Position numbers and translations under genes: made by a program. The notes below the pieces were generated by a model. The model worked only from the letters and a program-made list of their open reading frames with translations, was not told the DNA's origin and did not search any database. Shown piece by piece: positions 10,863-20,471 of a DNA stretch of 64,000 bases (its first letter is position 1; every line of letters begins with the position of its first letter). The DNA is from an uncultured Clostridia bacterium (GTDB lineage: Bacteria > Bacillota > Clostridia > UBA1381). The stretch covers positions 1-64,000 of the forward strand of contig CAKSUM010000014.1 of the NCBI GenBank assembly GCA_934501535.1. Reading direction: 5' to 3'.

Positions 10863-10908
10863 TAGATTTTGGGAAATTTCAAAAATGGAGTGGTATAATA
10901 TAAATAGA

Positions 10909-11040
10909 GTCGACAAACACCCAAAAATCTGATATAATAAATCAGAAAGAGGGAAAGAAAATGTCAAAGTACAGCAAAGAATTTAAAGAGGAAGCGTAAA
11001 AACTGTCCGATGAAATAGGAGTCAAGAAGGCAGCAATTAG
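10909..11040 (+). pseudogene. 5' remnant of a second IS3-type transposase (OrfA)
   Basis: ATG at 10961 with a GGGAAAGAAA leader encodes MSKYSKEFKEEA, then TAA, then KLSDEIGVKKAAIS. This is the normal start of an IS3-family OrfA (HTH_Tnp_1 type), broken after 12 codons and cut off at about 11040. A TATAAT box at 10933-10938 is probably the element's own promoter. It abuts an unrelated reverse-strand fragment, so it marks a recombination junction. Confidence 0.6.
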
Positions 11041-11520
11041 CATAGATGTTTCCATCATTCCTATCATAGGCAAATGTTCTAAGTCTATTAGATACAGTCG
11101 TTCTCTTACTTAATTCTGCTGTTCCTTGATATGGATAATTATCAGCATCAAACAGAACTGTAAGTTTGCCATTGTCTCTTAACTCATACACTTTGTTACC
11201 ATCTGAAAATGCTACACCATTAGGAACTGCCTGAATTGTATTTATATTGTTAATACCATTCTTAATTGTTGATACTTTCCAACCATAAGTTTTTGGTTCC
11301 GGTGTTTTTACAGGTTCAGGAGCTTTAGTCGGTTCCGGAGTTTCTTCCGGTTCTTGTGTCGGTTTAATTACTTCCTGTTCGGGTTCCTTTGTAGGAGTAG
11401 GAGTTTTTGTAGGTTCCGGTTCCTTTGTCGGAGTCGGTGTTGCTGTAGGCTCAGGTTCTTTAGTCGGTGCAGGGGTTTCAACAACTTCCTGTTCAAAGTC
11501 TTTGTTATTGTTACCGTAGT
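11041..11520 (-). pseudogene. Fragment of a secreted protein with a Pro/Thr/Glu linker and a beta-propeller-like piece
   Basis: The reverse strand reads VTVKYYGNNNKDFEQEVVE, then about 60 residues of repeats built on TPTKEPEP and TKAPEP, then YGWKVSTIKNGINNINTI, VFSDG-like turns and KLTVLFDADNYPYQG up to NDGNIYA. Such linkers join domains in exported clostridial proteins, and the tail resembles a DUF5050 or propeller-type repeat domain. Both ends stop at junctions: the IS3 OrfB joins at about 11518 and another IS remnant at about 11040. No start codon or signal peptide belongs to it, so it is an internal fragment. Confidence 0.6.
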
Positions 11521-12160
11521 ATTTCACGGTAACCGGAGGATGCATACTGAACACCGCGGTCACTGTGAAAAATCAGGCCGTTTTGAGGTCTTTGACGATT
11601 TACGGCCATTTTAAGCGCAGAGACTGTGAGATTGGTGTCAATGCGGCTTGAAAAGGCATAGCCTACAATCTTCTTAAGGCATAAATCTTTAACGATTGCG
11701 GCATAAAGCCAACCTTCATCAGTCGGTATGTAGGTAATATCGCCGACCCATTTTTGATTCGGTTTGTCTGCCGCAAAATCTCTTTTAAGAAGATTTGGCG
11801 AAACGGCATAATTATGTTTGGAGTTTGTAGTAATTTTGAAGGCTCTTTTGCGTATTGAGTGTATGTTATATAATTTCATAAGTCGGTGTACGGTGTTTCG
11901 AGAGCACGGACACTCTTTTCTTATCATTGCAGCCAAAGTATCAAGCCCGGCTGCCGGATACCTCTCATGAAGTGATATTAAAATACGCAAAAGTTTTTGT
12001 TCGTGCAGTTTACGAGCTGACACGCTGCGATTTTTCCAAGCATAATAGCCGCTCCGAGAGATTTCGAGCAGACGGCATAATTTATCTATAGAGACCTCGG
12101 AGCAATTAGCATCAATAAAATGATACTTATCTTCTATAGTTTTGAAAATATGCCGACGGA
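11511..12160 (-). pseudogene. IS3-family transposase OrfB, C-terminally truncated
   Basis: Entered by frameshifting at the T7 run (12161-12167; A7 on the coding strand), the frame reads HIFKTIEDKYHFIDANC, then RLLEISRSGYYAWKNRS and an HTH_21-like region. The rve integrase core follows: KWVGDITYIPTDEGWLYAA gives the first catalytic Asp and GLIFHSDRGVQYASSGYR the second. The third residue (Glu of the DDE triad) lies beyond the truncation, where an accidental stop follows EILR. Normal OrfB length is about 270-290 residues; about 215 remain. Confidence 0.8.
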
Positions 12161-12445
12161 TTTTTTTAATACATCAATGACCTCATCTTTCTCGGCAAGC
12201 TGCTTGCGAAGCGAGCGTATTTCCGCTTCAAGTTCACGCTGACGCTTGTCGTTACGATTTTGTCTGTCGGTCGCACCGGGTTGAAAACCTGCACGTTTGA
12301 GCCATGATTTGAGGGTTTCAACGCAAATACCAAGCTCGGCGGCAACTTCTTTTGATGGGCGGCCTTGTTCAGTAACCATTTTGATTGCGCCACTCTTGAA
12401 TGTTTCGTCATAACGAGGTGGCATTGTTCCTTTTTTGATTGACAT
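12134..12445 (-). CDS. IS3-family transposase OrfA
   Basis: A 103-residue protein, MSIKKGTMPPRYDETFKSG onward, with an N-terminal helix-turn-helix (SKEVAAELGICVETLKSWLKR) and a C-terminal leucine-zipper coiled coil (RELEAEIRSLRKQLAEKDEV) typical of IS3 OrfA. The start at 12445 is chosen because AGGAGGAATTTTT precedes it. OrfA overlaps OrfB at the A7 slippery run, the usual arrangement for producing the OrfAB fusion. This ORF is intact, but its partner is truncated. Confidence 0.85.
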   Translation of the reverse strand: MSIKKGTMPPRYDETFKSGAIKMVTEQGRPSKEVAAELGICVETLKSWLKRAGFQPGATDRQNRNDKRQRELEAEIRSLRKQLAEKDEVIDVLKKSVGIFSKL

Positions 12446-12515
12446 AAAAATTCCTCCTGTGATTTTGAATTTGTTTGCGTCCATTTCATTATATCACACT
12501 TTTTTCTGTCCATCA

Positions 12516-13022
12516 AATCTGGGAAGACGGCAATTTTCGTATGTTCAGCGTATGCTGCACTCACAGTCGTGGCGGATAAGCTACAATGTATACGATAAAA
12601 ATAATATGCTGATTGACTTTTCGCCAACATTTAATTTCGTTTCACCTACGGTTGTAAAAACAAGTCAATACGATAACAAAACACCCGAATATACAATAGA
12701 CCAATTCTTTTATTTATTTAGTGACGGTGATTTCGGGAATATGAAAAGATACTGTACTCAAAACTGCATAGATAATTTTTTCAGAGATAATGGCGTTTTC
12801 GGCATGAAAAAGGCAACGCTTCAAAGCATAAGTAAGGATGCCGATGATTTAAGAAAAAGAGGGTTTTTTATAGTCGGCGAATGGGCTGCGCTTGTAAACG
12901 TAATAATGACGCCTGCTGAAAACTCCGTTTTCGATCCAAATCAAACCGAAACATCGTTTTATCTGATATTAAAGCAGCAGAACGGCAGATATTTAATTGA
13001 TGAGTTTGCAACAGGACTTTAA
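12516..13022 (+). pseudogene. C-terminal fragment of an unrecognised, probably secreted protein
   Basis: Right after the IS end an open frame runs NLGRRQFSYVQRMLHSQSWR and on to DQFFYLFSDGDFGNMKRYCT, with a final YLILKQQNGRYLIDEFATGL. The fold pattern (short helices, then a beta sheet ending in a YLI-DEF strand) is reminiscent of NTF2-like or DUF4829-type domains of exported clostridial proteins. It has no start codon or ribosome site of its own; its 5' part was removed by the insertion sequence. A hairpin at 13071-13092 follows. Its function is unknown. Confidence 0.55.
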
Positions 13023-13070
13023 TTAAAAATTATATTTTATGAATAAGCTGTATCAACAATGTATTTATCA

Positions 13071-13092
13071 CGGGGAAAAGGCATTTTCCCCG
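13071..13092 (+). terminator. Probable terminator hairpin
   Basis: CGGGGAAAA (13071-13079) pairs with TTTTCCCCG around a GGCA loop. It is 48 bp after the truncated gene; the T-run is weak. Confidence 0.55.
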
Positions 13093-13193
13093 TTCCCCTT
13101 TTGCGTACCTGATGTTCTGTATCAAAACAAGTTTGACTCAGAATATCAGGTGTAAATTTATTTGTGCATATAAACAAATTTGGCGAAAATATA

Positions 13194-13222
13194 TTTACAG
13201 AATACTATATATATGTTATAAT
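13194..13222 (+). promoter_or_regulatory. Promoter of the orphan SLH leader gene
   Basis: TTTACA (13194-13199), a 17-bp spacer and TATAAT (13217-13222), 46 bp upstream of the TTG start codon at 13269. Confidence 0.75.
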
Positions 13223-13268
13223 TATTATGCCGTAGTATACGATTTTTTAATGAAAGGAAGTGTGTAAA

Positions 13269-13418
13269 TTGAAGAAATTACTTTGCTTTTTAATGATTAC
13301 CGCTATGATTTTGACGACAACGCTTTGTGTTGTAAACGCAGACAGTGATATGTCAGAATGGGCGGCAGCCGAAATCGAAGAAGCCGTCGAGCTTGGGATC
13401 GTTGCGGAAAATTTGTAA
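13269..13418 (+). pseudogene. Signal peptide and first SLH helix of a lost S-layer-type protein
   Basis: TTG at 13269, behind AAAGGAAG, encodes MKKLLCFLMITAMILTTTLC, an obvious signal peptide, then MSEWAAAEIEEAVELGIVAENL and a stop. The last part is the beginning of an SLH domain (normally followed by a PxxF/ITRxEF segment). The frame ends at 13418 because the DNA has been joined out of frame to an enzyme fragment whose frame becomes plausible at about 13400. This is a deletion fusion that leaves a good promoter driving a 49-residue stub. Confidence 0.65.
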
Positions 13419-14932
13419 CGATTGTCTCACAAAATCCGTGCGACGGCTGGAAAATACGCTATTCGTCGGACTTCTGCGGTCATTACATATTGCGGCTGCA
13501 AATAATGGCGTCCTTTGATAAGGTTTTCGACGGTAGCGGCGAAAAGAATATTGATCTTAAAATATTTGTGTCGGACAGCATAGACGCAGCATTTGAAAGA
13601 ATTTCCGAAATTCTCGGTGTACCGCTTTTAAAAATTGTTAAAAGCGGCGGCTTTGACGGCGAGGCTGAAATACGTGCAGTCGGTGTGTGTGACCGGATTT
13701 TGCTCAGGGATAGCGATGGCAACGAAACAATACTTGACGGTAATACAGAAAAAATAAAGCTTGACAAATTCGGATTTTATACTGCAACCCCGTATAGCGG
13801 TGAAACAGAGGGACTTAACGCGGTTTTGTGGTGCGGAAAAGATGCAAAGATGCCGTTTGACAAATGTACCGACACAATAAATAAACCATATCACGCCGAC
13901 GATAATTTATGTGAGGGCGGCTGTTTTTTGTGGTCGATGCTCTGCAATATGCGAATCGGCGGTCACAGAAAGTATGACAGTATCGCAAAGTACGAGCTTT
14001 CCGAAATTATGGGCGAAAAAGGTGTGCAAATACCGCGGAAAACCATTGTGCCGTACCAAACGGAGTTTGCACCGTATCACATTTGCAAATCCGTTAGAAT
14101 ACAGGAGCAAATTTTTGGTGTATCTATTCTTTTGGAGGCATACAAAACATACGGCGACAAAAAATATCTTGACTTCGCACAAAAGGCACTTGACGAATTG
14201 CTCGACAATTACTTTATGGCCGGAAAAATCTATAACGACGAGGACTACACAACTGTGTGTGCACCGGTAATTCCGATTGTCGATATGGCAAATTTCACGC
14301 AAAAGGAAAGATATAAAAAAGCCGCTGTAGCGATTGCGGAATATCTTTTAAAGCGCGGAATTAATTTCCCGACCGAGGGTACGGAAAGCAATAATAAGCG
14401 GGACTTTGAAGATGGCTCAATTTCCTGTACAGCGTTGTCCGTTTTATATGTATGTGCAAATATGCATTACGATGAGCGGTACATAAAATTTGCAAAAGAA
14501 ATACTGGACTTGCATAAGGCGTGGACAATTTACACACCCGATGCGAAAATGTATGGCTCGTCTTTCAGATGGTGGGAAACCATATGGGAGGGCGACGACG
14601 AAGGCCCGGCAATTTGTGCGGGGCATGCATGGACAATATGGAAAGCGGAGGCACTGTATTGGTACGGTATGCTTACAGGTGATAAAGATGCGCTTTTAAT
14701 GTCACAAAACGGCTTTGTGACTAACTTTGCGAAAGCAAACAAAAATGACGAGATGTATTCGTGCTTTGAAGTAGACTATATCCGCGGAGGCGGACACGAA
14801 AATATAAAAAAAGACGTAAAACAGCTCGCCGACGGTTCGTTTGTTGACGGTTTTAAAATTGCACATGCATATCCTATACACACCGACAGTTCGCTGTCGC
14901 GCTATGCTTGGGTAAGATATGTTTATACGTAG
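13400..14932 (+). pseudogene. 5'-truncated (alpha/alpha)6-type glycoside hydrolase-like enzyme
   Basis: From about 13400 the frame reads GKFVTIVSQNPCDGWKIRYS and continues uninterrupted for ~510 codons; an ATG at 13358 in the same frame lies in the antecedent SLH sequence and is not a real start. The N-terminal ~150 residues are beta-rich. The rest is helical with repeated aromatic motifs (CEGGCFLWSMLCNMRIGGH, SSFRWWETIWEGDDEGPAIC, GHAWTIWKAEALYWYGM), as in six-hairpin glycosidases and lyases. I cannot assign a GH family. No ribosome site precedes the fragment, so expression is doubtful. It ends 58 bp before the GH125 gene, suggesting that the two once shared a transcript. Confidence 0.55.
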
Positions 14933-14990
14933 GGAAAAGATAACATATGAAAGGAATATTAATTTGTAATAGTTAAATATGGAGGAAAAT

Positions 14991-16271
14991 ATGAAAACAT
15001 TAAATGCGATACAAAAAAGAGTTGAAGAATACCAAGCAAAGCTTGAAAGCTACCCGAAACTAAAAGAAATGTATAAAAATTGTTATGAACAGACGATTAA
15101 AACTGCAATTAAGAAATGTGATGATGGGACATATTTTGTTTTAACAGGCGACATTCCGGCAATGTGGCTGAGAGACTCTACTGCACAGATAACACATTAC
15201 TTACCGTTGGCAAAGGACAAAGATGTTGCAGAAATTATCGAGGGGGTTATAAAGAGACAGTTTGAATATATAAAGCTTGATTCGTATGCAAATGCATTCA
15301 ATGAATATCCAAACAGCAGTCACGGCCACCCGGATGATCGCCCTAAAAATAATCCAATGGTGCATGAACGAAAGTACGAAGTGGATTCATTATGTTATCC
15401 GATACGGCTTTTGTATTTATATTGGAAGAAAACGGGGAGTGAATACATAATTAATGATGCCCTTGAAGAAATCGCTACAATAATAGTGAATCAATTCCGA
15501 CTTGAGCAGCATCATTTTGAAAAATCAAAATATAGGTTTTTTAGACCCAATCCGTGTGCTCCGTGGGATACAATCCCTAATAATGGCATGGGTAACCCCG
15601 TGGCTTATACCGGGATGACTTGGTCAGGATTCAGACCGAGTGATGATGGTTGCCAATATGGTTACTTGACGGCATCTGAGATGTTTGCCGTTGTCATTTT
15701 GAAGTATATGGCGGAAATGCTTAGTGAGGTATGCAAAAATGACGTCCTTGCAGAAGAGTGCTTAAATCTAAGAAAAGAAATTGATGACGGTATTAAGAAA
15801 TATTGCATTGTAAATAATAAAAAATATGGCAGAATATACGCCTGTGAAACTGATGGGATGGGAAATTATTCTATGATTGATGACGCTAATATACCGAGCC
15901 TCTTATCAATACCATATATCGGGTATGCGGATAAAGATGATGAAATATATCAGAATACAAGGAAATTTCTTTTAAGTAAAGATGATAAATTTTATTTTGA
16001 GGGAAAGGCTGCAAAAGGAATAGGGTCACGGCATACGCCTAAGAACTATGTGTGGCATATGAGCTTAGTTATGCAAGGGATTACCGCAATTAGCAATGAT
16101 GAAAAGATTGAAATGTTAAAGATGATATCAGATACTGATGCCGGAACCGGATACTTGCACGAAAGTTTTAATGCTGATGATCCTACACAATACACAAGAG
16201 AGTGGTTTACTTGGCCTAACTCGTTGTTTGCGGAATTTATAGAGCAGTGTGTGGACGAGAGGATAATATGA
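14991..16271 (+). CDS. GH125 exo-alpha-1,6-mannosidase
   Basis: A 426-residue protein without a signal peptide, the normal size for GH125. The start is set at the ATG at 14991 because GGAGG at 14981-14985 precedes it; an upstream in-frame ATG at 14979 overlaps that site. Conserved blocks are TGDIPAMWLRDSTAQITHYL near the N-terminus, MTWSGFRPSDD with the catalytic-acid Asp218/219, KNYVWHMSLVMQGITA, and YTREWFTWPN with the base Glu404. GH125 enzymes remove non-reducing alpha-1,6-mannose with inversion. It is intact although its neighbours on both sides are damaged. It precedes a GH38 mannosidase by 80 bp, so together they would trim branched alpha-mannosides such as N-glycan or yeast-mannan oligosaccharides in the cytoplasm. 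Confidence 0.92.
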   Translation: MKTLNAIQKRVEEYQAKLESYPKLKEMYKNCYEQTIKTAIKKCDDGTYFVLTGDIPAMWLRDSTAQITHYLPLAKDKDVAEIIEGVIKRQFEYIKLDSYANAFNEYPNSSHGHPDDRPKNNPMVHERKYEVDSLCYPIRLLYLYWKKTGSEYIINDALEEIATIIVNQFRLEQHHFEKSKYRFFRPNPCAPWDTIPNNGMGNPVAYTGMTWSGFRPSDDGCQYGYLTASEMFAVVILKYMAEMLSEVCKNDVLAEECLNLRKEIDDGIKKYCIVNNKKYGRIYACETDGMGNYSMIDDANIPSLLSIPYIGYADKDDEIYQNTRKFLLSKDDKFYFEGKAAKGIGSRHTPKNYVWHMSLVMQGITAISNDEKIEMLKMISDTDAGTGYLHESFNADDPTQYTREWFTWPNSLFAEFIEQCVDERII

Positions 16272-16351
16272 TGTTTTATCACTAAAAATATTATAAGCTG
16301 TGATTAAGCATCGACGACAGTAAAGGTTTTAAATATAAGGGAGAACAAACA

Positions 16352-19300
16352 ATGAACTTTATCTTTGATAAAATAAATACAATCTGCGGTGAATTACAAA
16401 AATACACAACGCACACATCGGCGGAAAAACCGATATCACGTACGCTCCCTGTGAATACAAGGAGCGATACGCATGCGAAAACATACCGGATCAATCGCTT
16501 TCGTGGAGTGCTTTTGAAAAAGGCACCCGCGTCGGCGGTGTTGACAAGCATTTTTGGTTCAAATTCACGGTAAATACACCGTCTTATGCAGACGGAAAAA
16601 GCTGCGCTTTATCGGTCATAACCGGCAAAAACGGCGACTGGGACGCATTAAATCCGCAGGGCTTAATCTATCTTGACGGGAAAATGGTACAGGGACTTGA
16701 CGTAAATCATACCGAGGTTTTGCTCGATTTTGACCGTGAGTATGAAGTTTGGATTTACTTCTACACGGGCATGTATGACTGTATGTTCGACTTTAATGCG
16801 TCGGTGTGTTTGATTGACAAAAAAATTGAAAAACTGTACTATGATTTGTCGGTTCCGCTTGAAGGAACGCGTTACTTAAACCCCGACAGCAAGGATTATC
16901 TCGATACGATAAACACGCTTAACGGTGCGGTGCAGCTGCTTGATTTGCGTGTCCCGAAAAGTGCGGAATTTTACAAAAGCATTGACGCTGCGAGTGATTA
17001 TCTTGATACGAATTTCTACAACGGGATTTGCGGAAAATCGAGCATAACCGTAAACTGCATAGGTCACACGCATATTGACGTTGCGTGGCTTTGGACTCTT
17101 GCGCAGACGCGCGAGAAGGCTCAGCGCAGCTTTGCGACGGTGATTAATCTGATGAAACAGTATCCCGAATATAAGTTTATGTCAAGTCAGCCGCAGCTTT
17201 ATGCATATGTAAAAAAAGCCGCACCGGAGCTGTACGCGCAAATTAAAAAAGCGGCGGCAAGCGGCAGATGGGAAGTTGAGGGCGCAATGTGGCTCGAAGC
17301 GGACTGCAATCTGACAAGCGGCGAAAGTCTGGTACGTCAGATTATGTTCGGCAAGCGGTTCATGAAAGAGGAGTTTGGCGTTGAAAGCAAAATTTTGTGG
17401 CTACCCGATGTTTTCGGCTACAGTGCCGCAATGCCGCAGATACTTAAAAAATGCGGCGTCGATAAGTTTGTTACATCAAAAATCAGCTGGAACGAAATGA
17501 ATAAAATGCCGTATGATGTCTTTATGTGGCAGGGCATAGACGGGACGGAAATTTTCACAAGTTTTCTCCCGGCACGCGATGCAAAACCGTTCGGCGAAAA
17601 TGATTCTGATGACAGGTATACAACCTATGTGGGATATATCAGACCGTCACAGGTTTTGGGAACATGGAACCGTTTTCAGCAGAAGGAATATTCAAATGAA
17701 ACGATAATAACCTTCGGCTTCGGCGATGGCGGCGGCGGCCCGACAAAGGATATGCTGGAGCAGCAAAAACGCTTATCTTACGGATTGCCCGGATTCCCGA
17801 AAACAAAGATTGATTTTGCCGCAAATTACCTGGACAGGCTTGAAAAAAGCTTTTTTAAAAATTCCGAAAAGCTTAAAAGAATGCCCAAATGGGTTGGGGA
17901 ACTGTATCTTGAACTTCACCGCGGTACATATACTTCAATGGCGAAAAACAAGAAAAATAACCGCAAAAGCGAACTTGCATATCAGCGGATTGAGACTCTG
18001 TCGGCTATAGATATGCTGTCGGGCGGCGGATATCCGCAAAAGGAAATTAATGACGGCTGGCAGGAAATTCTGCTTAACCAGTTCCATGATATTATTCCCG
18101 GCTCGTCGATTTTGGAAGTGTACGAGGACTGCGATAAGGCATATGCAAAAATACTGAAAAACGCGGAAGAAATTCAAAAAAGCAAGCTTAAAAATATCAA
18201 AAGCGGCATAAAATCAGACGGCGGAACGCTTGTGTATAACCCGAACGGATTTGAGGTAAGCGGTGCGGTAAAGATTGACGGCGTGACGGCATACGCGGAA
18301 AATATTCCCGCGTTCGGCTGGCGCGTAATTAAAAATCCTAAAATCACAAACAGCATTAAAGTGAACGAAAATACAATTGAAAATAAGTTCTTTAAATTGA
18401 CATTTGAAAAGGGTAAAATCACCTCAATTTTTGATAAGCGGAATAACCGCGAAATCGTAAAACAGGGGCATTGTGCGAATGAAATTCAGGTGTTTGAGGA
18501 CTTCCCGAAATGTTATGACGCGTGGGAAATCACAAATTATTATAAGGAAAAAATGTGGACGGTGGACGAGCTTTTTGCGCAGGAAATAATATCGGACGGC
18601 GCAAGAGCGGGCATAAAGCAGACATGGAAGTATCTTGATTCGACAATCGAGCAGAATATATGGCTTTATGACGACATTGACCGCATCGATTTTGAAACTG
18701 CGGCAGATTGGAAACAGGAGCACCTGCTTGTTAAAGCGGCATTCCCGATTGACGTTAATGCACATGAGGCGGTATATGATATCCAGTTCGGAAGTCTTGC
18801 GCGCCCGACGCACGAGAACACGAGTTGGGACGCGGCAAAATTTGAGGTTTGCGCACATAAGTGGGCGGATATTTCGGATAACGGTTACGGCGTAAGCCTA
18901 TTGAATGACTGCAAATACGGCTATAATGCCGAGGGCAGTACGCTTAAACTGACGCTTTTGAAGTGTGCGACATATCCAAACCCGAAAGCGGATAAGGAAG
19001 TGCATAATTTCACATATTCGCTCTATCCGCATAAGGGCGGAGTTTATGCGGCAGATACGATAAAGTATGCGTATGAATTAAATCAGCCGATGATTGCCGA
19101 AAAAATCGAAAAGCATAACGGCGATATGCCGGATAAATTCTCGCTCGTCGGCTGTGACAGCGATGGCGTGGTAGTCGAAACGGCCAAAAAAGCAGAGGAC
19201 AGCGAGGATATTGTAATAAGAATGTATGAGTCGAAGAATATGCGCACAAGTGTAAATCTGACGTTCGGATTTGACTTTAAAAAAGCGTATGTCTGCGATA

Positions 19301-19398
19301 TGCTCGAAAATGAAATTGAGGAAATCGCAACAAACGGCAGGACGATTCCCCTTGATTTGGGTAATTTTGAGATTGTAACGGTTAAGGTAAAAAGATAA
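16352..19398 (+). pseudogene. GH38 alpha-mannosidase with an N-terminal frameshift
   Basis: ATG at 16352, preceded by AGGGAGAACAAAC, starts MNFIFDKINTICGELQKY, but the frame shifts near 16405. The correct continuation HIGGKTDITYAPCEYKERY lies in the next frame and is then open to 19398. The long intact part carries all GH38 landmarks: GHTHIDVAWLW (zinc-binding His/Asp, about 17061-17093), the nucleophile block LPDVFGYSAAMPQILKKCG with Asp codon 17407-17409, NQFHDIIPGSSI, and C-terminal beta domains. With the shift repaired it would be about 1015 residues, normal for a bacterial GH38. If the shift is real, translation would have to restart at an internal ATG (for example 16684) without the N-terminal domain. 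A single sequencing error would also explain it. Confidence 0.75.
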
Positions 19399-19406
19399 AG
19401 GAGACT

Positions 19407-20233
19407 ATGATGAAAGTATATTATAACAAACAGCTGCTTGAAATGTATAAATAGATAGTCTATCCCGCACCGTATCTGCGGCATGAAGTAGGTAGGTTTG
19501 TAAATTTCAGACTTTTGAAAAGGGGACACTAAAAATTGAGTGTGACACCACACTGCAAAGCGTGACAATTCGCCCGAAAAGGCTCGGTCTGATAGCAAAA
19601 ATCGGCGGAAATGCTATTGAAATTCCGCTTGATAAGCTGTGCAATTTCTCGGTCGAGCCGAACGGCGATATTGTCGACGGACTTATGGTGCTCGCAAACG
19701 GCGAAAATGACATAAATGTATCGGACTATGAAAATATCATCAAATTTGAACGCGGGCGAAAGTTTGTCGACGTATTAAAAATCACGGAGGACAACACGCT
19801 TTTGTGCCTTGATGACGGTGCGTATCTTGACGGAAAGGTTATCATAGAAAACTGCAAAAATGTAAAGGTATATGATTTAACCGTTCTTGACAGTTGCAAC
19901 TGGAGTATACAGCTTATGGGGTGCAATAATATACGAAGGGGACAAACCTCGTTTGCGTGGGTTACGGGGACTGCCGGTTGGATGTTCCGCGCGATTACGC
20001 AGAATATTTTGGGCTTTACGCCTAAATATGATGGGTTCAAGGTAAATTCGTGTATACCGAAGGACTGGGATTATGCCGAGGAAACGCGCAAATTCCGCGG
20101 CGATACATATGTTGTGAAGATACATAACGGCACAGGCGAAAGCAAAATTACACTTGACGGAACGGCGGTAACAACCGACACAATCCCGCACGCCGGCGAC
20201 GGAATGGAACATATTGTTGAGGTGTATAGGTGA
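19407..20233 (+). pseudogene. Chimera: beta-helix (GH28/GH49-like) enzyme N-terminus joined to a GH94 C-terminus
   Basis: Behind AAAGGAGA, ATGs at 19407/19410 start MKVYYNKQLLEMYK, then TAG (19452-19454), then IVYPAPYLRHEVG; another shift follows near 19500 and the frame resumes as LKIECDTTLQSVTIRPKRLG. LDDGAYLDGKVIIENCKNVK is typical of right-handed beta-helix glycosidases. At LMGCNNI the sequence switches to RRGQTSFAWVTGTAGWMFR, the end of a GH94-like protein, and continues to its natural stop. The switch coincides with ATAATAT, shared by both parents, so a deletion between two genes is the simplest origin. Two early interruptions plus loss of most of both domains rule out function. Confidence 0.8.
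19926..20233 (+). repeat. Direct repeat copy B of the GH94-like 3' end
   Basis: Gapless match to 4534-4841, offset 15392 bp; 92 of 101 codons encode the same residue. The divergence shows two paralogous GH94 genes rather than a recent duplication. Confidence 0.9.
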
Positions 20234-20273
20234 CACACAAATTAGAAAAATGATAGTACATACAACACTACTG

Positions 20274-20317
20274 CGCCGCAAAGTATATGAAATCATATAT
20301 TTTGCGGCGATTTTTTT
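20274..20317 (+). terminator. Strong rho-independent terminator
   Basis: CGCCGCAAAgTATATGA pairs with TCATATAttTTGCGGCG across an AA loop, followed by ATTTTTTT. It closes the damaged carbohydrate-enzyme region. Confidence 0.9.
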
Positions 20318-20392
20318 GCGATATTGGAATCCAATAGTGTCAAAGTATCCGTGAAGTGTTAAAAATTCTATGCGTTTTGAAGTATAGTTCAT

Positions 20393-20451
20393 AAACTTTG
20401 AAAAAATATAAAGTTTACGATATTCACTTTAACAAAAGAAAATGATACAAT
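20393..20451 (+). promoter_or_regulatory. Promoter and candidate operator of the XRE regulator
   Basis: TTCACT (20423-20428), a 17-bp spacer and TACAAT (20446-20451) lie just upstream of the ribosome site AGGAGG (20458-20463). An inverted repeat AAACTTT (20393-20399) / AAAGTTT (20410-20416) next to the -35 box is a plausible autoregulatory site. Confidence 0.55.
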
Positions 20452-20471
20452 AAATGCAGGAGGATACCTAT

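Larger units (their letters stand above)
11511..12515 (-). mobile_element. IS3-family insertion sequence, 3' end deleted
   Basis: OrfA (12134-12445) and a frameshifted OrfB (to 11511) run on the reverse strand. The left end is near 12506-12515, where CTGTCCATCA reads as TGATGGACAG on the transposase strand, with TTGATG/TATAAT promoter boxes at 12511-12516 and 12488-12493. The right end and the last catalytic Glu region are gone, replaced by the proline-rich fragment at 11041-11520, so the copy cannot transpose by itself. Confidence 0.75.

Noticed and set aside
16684..16686. True start of the GH38 mannosidase at ATG 16684
   Set aside because: Clear GH38 N-terminal sequence lies upstream in the same frame back to about 16411, and a good ribosome site and start are at 16352 in another frame, so a frameshift explains the situation better.
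18424..18858. Reverse-strand gene opposite the GH38 mannosidase
   Set aside because: It is an antisense shadow: no ribosome site, no family motif, and the forward frame carries the conserved GH38 sequence.
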